Assembly: GCF_000701405.1 (NCBI RefSeq)
Contig: NZ_JNIV01000086.1
Location: 1 to 19,442 of the forward strand
Length of the DNA: 19,442 bases
Direction: 5' to 3'
DNA from: Deinococcus marmoris DSM 12784
GTDB taxonomy: Bacteria; Deinococcota; Deinococci; Deinococcales; Deinococcaceae
The notes under the pieces were generated by a model. That model was given only the letters and a program-made list of their open reading frames with translations. It was not told where the DNA came from and made no database searches. Below, piece by piece: positions 13,485-19,442 of the stretch. How positions within the stretch are numbered: position 1 is the first letter of the stretch; each line of letters opens with the position of its first letter. Made by a program: the position numbers and the translations under genes.

Positions 13485-16400
13485 ATGCCAAAAATTCTCG
13501 ACAACATCGACCTGAAACTGATCGACGATCTCCGGGTGTCCATGCAGTCCGCTGTACGCGCCGACTTTTGCGTGGGCTATTTCAACCTGCGTGGCTGGAA
13601 ACTGGTTGATGACCTGGCCGATCAATGGTCTGGGCAGGGCGACACCAGGACGCGGTTGATGGTGGGCATGCAGGAACTGCCCGAGGGCGAGCTGCGTTCC
13701 TCGCTGACCCTGCTGGAGCAGCCCGGTGGCCTGGACAACCAGACCGCGGTGCGCCTCAAGCGCCGCGCTGCCGAGGCTTTCCGGGAACAGTTGATGCTGG
13801 GCGCCCCCTCGAACAGCGACGAGGCCGGGCTGCGCCGACTGAGCCGGCAACTGAAATCGGGCAAGGTGCAGGTCAAGCTGTTCCTGAAGTTTCTGCTGCA
13901 CGCCAAGCTTTACCTGGTCCACCGCAACGATCACGCCGCGCCGCGCATCGCCTATGTGGGAAGCAGCAACCTGACCTTCGCGGGTCTGAGGCGTCAGGGC
14001 GAGCTGAACGTCGATGTCCTGGACGGCGACTCCACCCAGAAGCTCGCTGACTGGTTCGAGGACCGCTGGAATGACCGCTGGGCGCTGGACATCACGCTGG
14101 AACTCGCGCAGATCATCGACGAGAGCTGGGCGGGCGAGCAGGGCCACACGCCCTACGAGATCTACCTCAAGATGGCCTACCACCTCGCGCGCGAGGCACG
14201 CGCCGGCGTCGGCGGGTTCCAGATTCCCAAGGACCTCGCCCGCATCCTGTTCCCGTACCAGACGGCAGCGGTGCAGATCGCGGCCCACCACCTGAACAAG
14301 CGCGGCGGCGTGATGCTGGGCGACGTGGTGGGCCTGGGCAAGACGTTGATGGCCACGGCCCTGGTGCGCGTGATGCAGGAAGCCCAGGACGTCCGTACCC
14401 TGATCATCTGCCCGGTCAACCTGGTGCCGATGTGGGAGGACTACGTTCACCAGTACGGGCTGCTCGCCAAGGTGTTGCCGATCAGCCGCGTGACGTCGGT
14501 GCTGCCCGACGAGAAGCGCTACCAGGTGGTGCTGATCGACGAGAGCCACAACCTGCGCAACCGGGAAGGCAAACGGTACCGCGCCATCCAGGAGTACATC
14601 GCCTTCAACGAGAGCAAGGTGGTGCTGCTCTCGGCCACGCCGTACAACAAGAGTTACGAGGACCTCGGCGCACAACTCCGCCTGTTCGTGCCCGAGGACG
14701 CCGACCTGGGCATCCGCCCGGAGATGCTGATGCGCGAGGTGGGCGAGGCCGATTTCCGGGCCAAGTACCAGGCTCCTGTGCGCAGCGTCGCCGCCTTTGA
14801 AAAAAGCACCTACCCCGACGACTGGCGGGACCTGATGCGGCTGTACCTGGTGCGCCGGACCCGCTCCTTTGTTCAGGCCAACTACGCTGAACAGGACCCG
14901 GCGGACGGGCGCCGCTACCTGACCTTCGGCGACGGGCGCCGCGCGTACTTCCCGGTGCGCCGCCCCCGCACCGTGACCTTCAGCGTGGACGAGAGCGACC
15001 CCGAAGACGCCTACGCCCGCCTGTACGCGCCGGCGGTGGTGGAGACCATCGGGCAACTGGCCCTGCCCAGATACGGGCTGGGCAACTACATCAACGACAA
15101 GACCCGGGGCGGCGGCACGCCCGTTGAAAGAGACCTGCTGCAGAACCTGGGGCGGGCCGGCAAGCGGCTGATCGGCTTCTCGCGCACCGGCCTGTTCAAG
15201 CGCCTGGAGAGCGGCGGATTCACCTTCGTGCAGTCGCTGGAGCGCCACATCCTGCGCAACTATGTCTTCCTGCATGCCTTAGAAGCGGGGAAGCCCCTGC
15301 CCATCGGCCCGCAGAACGCCGAGTTGCTCGACGAACGCGACGACGACGAGGAAACGCTGTTCACCGCTGACGGTGACGTAACCACCCCCGAGGAATCGGC
15401 GGACACCCTGGCGGGCGAGGCTGATGTCGACGCCCTGGCCCTGACCGAGGCGGCCTACCGGGGGCGCGCGGCCCAGGTCTATGCCCAGTACGAGACCCGG
15501 TACAAGAGGCGCTTCAAATGGATCCGGTCCGAGCTGTTCACGAAAAAACTGACCACCGCACTGCGTCAGGACGCCCGCGCGCTGCTCGGCGTTCTGGACG
15601 CGGCGGGCGAGTGGTCTCCGGCCAACGATCCCAAACTCAACGCCCTGCACGAGTTGCTGACCACCACGCACCCGGACGAGAAGGTGCTGGTCTTCACCCA
15701 GTTTGCCGACACCGTGCAGTACCTGGTTGAGCAGCTCCGTGCGCGTGGCCTGACTTCCGTCGAGGGGGCAGTGGGCGGCAGCGCGGACCCCACGGCCCTG
15801 GCCTGGCGCTTCTCGCCGCGCAGCAACGGCAAGGTGGTTACTCCAGAGCAGGAGATCCGCGTCCTGATCGCCACCGACGTGCTCTCGGAGGGGCAAAACC
15901 TCCAGGACGCGCACATCATCGTGAACTTTGACCTGCCGTGGGCGATCATCCGGCTGATCCAGCGCGCAGGCCGTGTGGACCGCATCGGGCAGGAGGCGCG
16001 TGAGATCGGCGTGTACTCCTTCCTTCCTGCCGACGGCGTGGAGCGGCTGATCCAGTTGCGCTCGCGGGTGCGCCAGCGCCTCCAGGAAAACGCTGAGGTG
16101 GTGGGCACTGACGAGCGATTCTTCGCGGACGACGAGGCCCAGAAGCTCTTTGACCTGTACAACGAAAAATCGGGCCTGCTGGACAGCGAGAGCGACGGCG
16201 AGGTTGATCTAGCGAGTTACGCCTTCCAGATCTGGCAGAACGCCCTGAAGCTGGACTCCACACTGAACGCCCGCATCCCCGCGTTGCCCGACGTGGTCTA
16301 CAGCACCAAGGCGCAGCCCCAGGCCGAGGACGGCCCCCCCGGGGTGCTGGTCTACACCCGCACCGCCAGCGGCTACGACGCCCTGGCCTGGATGGACGAG

Positions 16401-16868
16401 CATGGAAACAGCGTGACGCAAAGCCAGCTCAAAGTCTTGCAGGCGGCCGAGTGTGGCCCCGATGAACCCGCTTTGCCTCGCCTGGAGCAACACCATGACC
16501 TGGTCCGCGTGGGGGTAGACCACATCACCGCGCAGGAGGCAGGTCTGGCCGGTGGGGAACTGGGCCGCCAGAACGGCCCCCGCGCCCGCACCTACGAGCG
16601 CCTCAAGCGCTACTGGGACAGCCTGGAGGGTTCGCTGTACGCCTCGCCCGAGTTGCAGCGCGCCATCGACGACATCTACCGCCACCCGCTGCGGGCCGCC
16701 GCCGCCGACACCCTGGCCCGGCAACTGCGCAGCGGCATCGACGACGCGGGCTTGGCCGCGCTGGTGCTGAGCCTGCGCGACGATGACCGCCTGAGCCTGA
16801 GAAACGAGGACGACGAGGCCCCCCGGGAACCGCAGATTCTCTGCTCGCTGGGCTTGCGCTGCATCTGA
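13485..16868 (+). CDS. PLD-like nuclease fused to SNF2-type helicase
   Basis: 1127 residues, intact. Residues ~1-200 are a phospholipase D-like domain: 'LHAKLYLV' carries the H-x-K (H139, K141), with 'GSSNLTFAGL' (159-168) after it. A two-lobe SF2/SNF2 motor follows: Walker A 'GDVVGLGKT' (279-287), DEAH-box variant 'IDESHNLRN' (351-359), 'SATPYN' (383-388), and the C-terminal lobe with 'VFTQFADTVQYL' (~735), 'DVLSEGQNLQD' and 'QRAGRVDRIGQ' (~795-830). Such proteins occur beside DNA methylases in restriction-like and phage-defence loci, where they translocate on and probably cut unmodified DNA. The methylase follows 37 bases later. ATG 13485 has no clear ribosome site; TAACCT (13467-13472) could be a -10. 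Confidence 0.9.
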   Translation: MPKILDNIDLKLIDDLRVSMQSAVRADFCVGYFNLRGWKLVDDLADQWSGQGDTRTRLMVGMQELPEGELRSSLTLLEQPGGLDNQTAVRLKRRAAEAFREQLMLGAPSNSDEAGLRRLSRQLKSGKVQVKLFLKFLLHAKLYLVHRNDHAAPRIAYVGSSNLTFAGLRRQGELNVDVLDGDSTQKLADWFEDRWNDRWALDITLELAQIIDESWAGEQGHTPYEIYLKMAYHLAREARAGVGGFQIPKDLARILFPYQTAAVQIAAHHLNKRGGVMLGDVVGLGKTLMATALVRVMQEAQDVRTLIICPVNLVPMWEDYVHQYGLLAKVLPISRVTSVLPDEKRYQVVLIDESHNLRNREGKRYRAIQEYIAFNESKVVLLSATPYNKSYEDLGAQLRLFVPEDADLGIRPEMLMREVGEADFRAKYQAPVRSVAAFEKSTYPDDWRDLMRLYLVRRTRSFVQANYAEQDPADGRRYLTFGDGRRAYFPVRRPRTVTFSVDESDPEDAYARLYAPAVVETIGQLALPRYGLGNYINDKTRGGGTPVERDLLQNLGRAGKRLIGFSRTGLFKRLESGGFTFVQSLERHILRNYVFLHALEAGKPLPIGPQNAELLDERDDDEETLFTADGDVTTPEESADTLAGEADVDALALTEAAYRGRAAQVYAQYETRYKRRFKWIRSELFTKKLTTALRQDARALLGVLDAAGEWSPANDPKLNALHELLTTTHPDEKVLVFTQFADTVQYLVEQLRARGLTSVEGAVGGSADPTALAWRFSPRSNGKVVTPEQEIRVLIATDVLSEGQNLQDAHIIVNFDLPWAIIRLIQRAGRVDRIGQEAREIGVYSFLPADGVERLIQLRSRVRQRLQENAEVVGTDERFFADDEAQKLFDLYNEKSGLLDSESDGEVDLASYAFQIWQNALKLDSTLNARIPALPDVVYSTKAQPQAEDGPPGVLVYTRTASGYDALAWMDEHGNSVTQSQLKVLQAAECGPDEPALPRLEQHHDLVRVGVDHITAQEAGLAGGELGRQNGPRARTYERLKRYWDSLEGSLYASPELQRAIDDIYRHPLRAAAADTLARQLRSGIDDAGLAALVLSLRDDDRLSLRNEDDEAPREPQILCSLGLRCI

Positions 16869-16905
16869 TTCCCCCAACCACACCAAAGACCGCTAAGGAG
16901 TGCAC

Positions 16906-19080
16906 ATGAGCAAAGCCACCCTGAACACCACCGAACTCAAGGCCCTGCGCCAGCACCTGCGCGACTTCGAGTTTGCCGATGTGCTGAACGTACTGGGCTG
17001 GAATCGGGGGAGCGGCGGCACCACCACCCTGAACGCCGACGGGCAGCAGTTTCAGTTGAAGCCGATCGCCCGGCTGGGCGGCGCGCAGGTCTTTGAAGTG
17101 ACCGGCGGCGCTGACCCGGCCTCGCTGCCACTGGAGGCCACCCGGCGCAAGGTCAGCGACGAGGTGGTCAGGACGTCTCGTGAACACCTGTTAATTTTCG
17201 TGGACGCGGCGCGCACCCAGAGCCACTGGTACTGGGTCAAACGCGCCCTGACCGAGGACGGCAAGCGCCGCACCCAGCCGCGCACCCACACCTACGTGCG
17301 CGGACAGCCCGACGATCTATTCGTCAGCAAGCTCTCGGGCCTGTTCGTGGACCTGGGTGAGCTGGACGAGAAGGGTGATATCAACGTCACCGAGGCCGCT
17401 CGCCGCCTGAGCAGCGCGCTGGACAGCGAGGCCGTCGTCCGGCGCTTCTACGATGAGTTCCGCACCCTGCGCGAGAGCTTCGCGGAGCAAATCAGCGGGA
17501 TCAGCGATGAGCGGGACCGGGCCTGGTACGCCAGCGTGATCCTCAACCGCCTGATGTTCGTGTATTTCCTCCAGGGCAAAGGCTTCCTGGGCCGCCCCAG
17601 CCCGAGTAGCGACGGGGACCGCCAGTACCTTCAGACCCACATGACCGCCAGCCAGAAACGCGGCCCAGAACGCTACTACAGCGAGTTTCTCAGCGTCCTT
17701 TTCTTTGACGCCTTCGCCGCCCCCGAGGATGGACGCAGCGCCGACACCAACGCTCTGGTGGGTCAGGTACCGTACCTGAACGGCGGGCTGTTTTTACGCC
17801 ACGGCATCGAGCTGAAGTACCCGGCCATCGGCATTCCCGACGACGCGTTTGCCGACGTGCTGACGCTGTTCGGGCGCTACACCTGGAACCTCAGTGATCA
17901 GGACAAGCACGCGGGCGGCCTGGACCCGGACGTGCTGGGCCACATCTTCGAGAAGTACATCAATCAGAAGGGCTTCGGGGCGTACTACACACGCCCGGAG
18001 ATCACCGAGTATCTGTGTGAGCAGACCGTGCGCGCCCTGGTGCTGGACAAGATCAGGGAGCGCCGCCCCGACGACAAACATTTGCACCACAGCCTGAACG
18101 ATGCCCTCGCCAGCGCCGATGCGGGGTTGGTGCGCTCACTGCTGACCGCCGACGATGGCCTGCGCCAACTGAGCCTGCTGGACCCCGCCTGCGGTTCCGG
18201 CGCGTTTCTGGTGGCGGCCCTCAAGACCCTGCTGGACATCTATGCCCAGCTCATGGGCCGCATCGACACCTTCAACGATCCCACGCTGAATGACTGGCGC
18301 ACGGCCCTGCACGGGCGGCACAAGAGCGCCAACTACAACCTGAAGAAGAAGATCATCACTGAGAACCTATACGGCGTCGATCTGATGGAAGAAGCCGCCG
18401 AGATCGCCAAGCTGCGCCTGTTTCTGGCCCTGGTCAGCAGCGCCAACACCCTGGATGACCTGGAGCCGTTGCCCAACATCGACTTCAACATCCTGGCGGG
18501 CAACAGTCTGGTGGGCCTGCTGGAAGTGGACGAGACCGCCTACAACGCGCAGCGCGGCAAGGGCGCTGGCATGACTCCGCTGCTGGGCGTGGGCGCAGTG
18601 ACCTACAGCGACATTCTGCGGAAACGCCGTGACCTGCTGCGGACCTACCGGGAAGCCAGCCGCATGAAGGCGGTGGATCTGGCCCAGATTCGCAAGGACA
18701 TTGAAGACCAGAAGAAGACCGCTTACGAGTCCCTGGACGCCCTGCTGCACAAGCAGTTCCACGATCTGGGCATTAAATACGAGCAGGCCACCTGGGACGC
18801 CGCCAAGGGCAAGGAAGGCAAGCCCAGCAAGCGAGCGCTGATGCTGGCCGACATCACCGCTCTGACGCCCTTTCACTGAGCCTTTGAGTTCGCGGAAGTG
18901 ATGGAGCGCGGGGGCTTTGACGCCGTGATCGCCAATCCGCCGTGGGACGTGGTCAAGCCCAACGGCAAGGAGTTCTTGCAGTCCTTTGCGCCCACGATCA
19001 GCAAGAACAACATGACCATCAAGGATTTTGAGAAGGAAAAGGGCAAGCTGCTGGCCGATCCCGCCATCCGCGCAGAGTGG
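16906..19080 (+). pseudogene. Eco57I-like N6-adenine DNA methyltransferase, nonsense codon and IS truncation
   Basis: ATG 16906 follows AAGGAG. The first 657 residues include 'GHIFEKYINQKGFGAYYTRP' (motif X region), 'LLDPACGSGAFLVAAL' (SAM-binding motif I, ~425-440) and 'ENLYGVDLMEEAAEIAKLRL'. The frame stops at TGA 18877-18879, then continues unbroken as 'AFEFAEVMERGGFDAVIANP' with the catalytic NPPW (18934-18945). Homologues normally read FHW at this point, so TGG became TGA. Coding similarity ends about 19080, where an IS4-type element begins; the target-recognition C-terminus is missing. In pairs like this the methylase marks host DNA. It should be inactive here. Confidence 0.85.
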
Positions 19081-19442
19081 CCGGCTTCAGTACCGGACAA
19101 CTTGAGTTCAGGCGGTGCTGAGCGCAGGAAAAGGGTGACTCAGGAGGCCAAAGTAGGCTTCGGCCTGTGGGCGATCCCATCTCAGCGCTCTCGCCAGATA
19201 TTGCCAGCCATACTGGTACACGCTTGTTGCGCGGCGACCATGAGCCTTGATCAGAATCGGTTTGCACGCGTTCATCCAGACGCCCACCCTCAAACAGCAC
19301 ACCCAGGCCAGCGTGACCAGTCCAAATAACCGCTCCAGTCGGTCAGCGTGGGTCACCGCTGACCGTTCCAGGTCGAAGCCCCGCGACTTCATGCTGCTGA
19401 ACGTACACTCGATGCTCCAGCGCAGTCGATAGACCTCCCAGG
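19081..19442 (-). mobile_element. IS4-family insertion sequence, one end, inserted in the methyltransferase
   Basis: Methyltransferase homology ends at the Trp codon 19078-19080 ('ADPAIRAEW') and the transposase stop is at 19108, so the element end lies between about 19081 and 19095. Its terminal repeat and target duplication cannot be confirmed because the other end is outside the window. Confidence 0.75.
19108..19442 (-). CDS. IS4-family transposase, C-terminal part (partial at window edge)
   Basis: The frame is open to the right edge and reads 'EVYRLRWSIECTFSSMKSRG' followed by 'FDLERSAVTHADRLERLFGL', ending at TGA 19108. It contains the IS4 YREK signature (Y-x2-R-x3-E-x6-K), where E is the third catalytic acid of the DDE set. 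'KAHGRRATSVYQYGWQYLAR' is typical of the C-terminus of IS4 transposases. Translation of the upstream codons comes from the bases between 19393 and 19440. Activity of the whole element cannot be judged. Confidence 0.88.
   Translation of the reverse strand, partial: WEVYRLRWSIECTFSSMKSRGFDLERSAVTHADRLERLFGLVTLAWVCCLRVGVWMNACKPILIKAHGRRATSVYQYGWQYLARALRWDRPQAEAYFGLLSHPFPALSTA

Noticed and set aside
13434..15275. 613-residue open frame on the minus strand
   Set aside because: It is the antisense shadow of the PLD-SNF2 helicase, whose motifs are unmistakable. The shadow is His/Gln/Val-rich without domain patterns.
1..19442. CRISPR array to accompany the TnpB/Cas12-like protein
   Set aside because: No regularly spaced direct repeats were seen anywhere in the window by eye.

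Overview
The window is GC-rich, gene-dense bacterial DNA that looks like an accessory region (integrated plasmid or phage-like element plus defence genes) from a Deinococcus-type bacterium. That assignment is an inference from high GC, the mix of IS630, IS4 and TnpB families, a KfrA-type plasmid protein, and a promoter whose predicted start site falls on the ATG (leaderless mRNAs are common in Deinococcus). No rRNA, tRNA or CRISPR array was seen.

Left part (1-5140). The 3' end of an IS630-type transposase enters from the left. Next is a minus-strand cassette read right to left: a TnpB-like RuvC nuclease (3913-2516), an archaeo-eukaryotic primase-polymerase that starts inside the TnpB stop codon by an ATGA overlap (2519-1632), an unknown protein 14 bases further on (1617-1021), then, past a 15-bp-stem hairpin, another unknown protein (869-378). 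A KfrA-like coiled-coil DNA-binding protein (5137-4241) lies upstream, with its own terminator and palindromic operators.

Middle (5140-11270). A two-gene minus-strand unit encodes a replication-relaxation-like protein and a MerR-type HTH protein with a C-terminal membrane segment. A single plus-strand unknown gene lies at 7384-7869. A replication operon follows, read right to left: excisionase-like HTH, winged-helix replication protein, DnaB-type helicase (frameshifted in a C5 run), and a small HTH protein.

Right part (11300-19442). Plus strand: a phage-type repressor with a clear promoter and operator, a tyrosine recombinase, and a perfect 34-bp palindrome just after it. Then come an intact 1127-residue PLD-SNF2 helicase and an Eco57I-like DNA methyltransferase. 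The methyltransferase has a TGA where a Trp codon is expected, before its catalytic NPPW motif, and is also cut by an IS4-family element that runs off the right edge. The helicase-methylase pair looks like a restriction or phage-defence system that has lost its methylase.

Taken together, repressor, integrase, excisionase-like protein, replication protein, helicase, primase and KfrA make a plausible integrative, replicating element. Its most unusual part is the translationally coupled TnpB-like nuclease and primase-polymerase.
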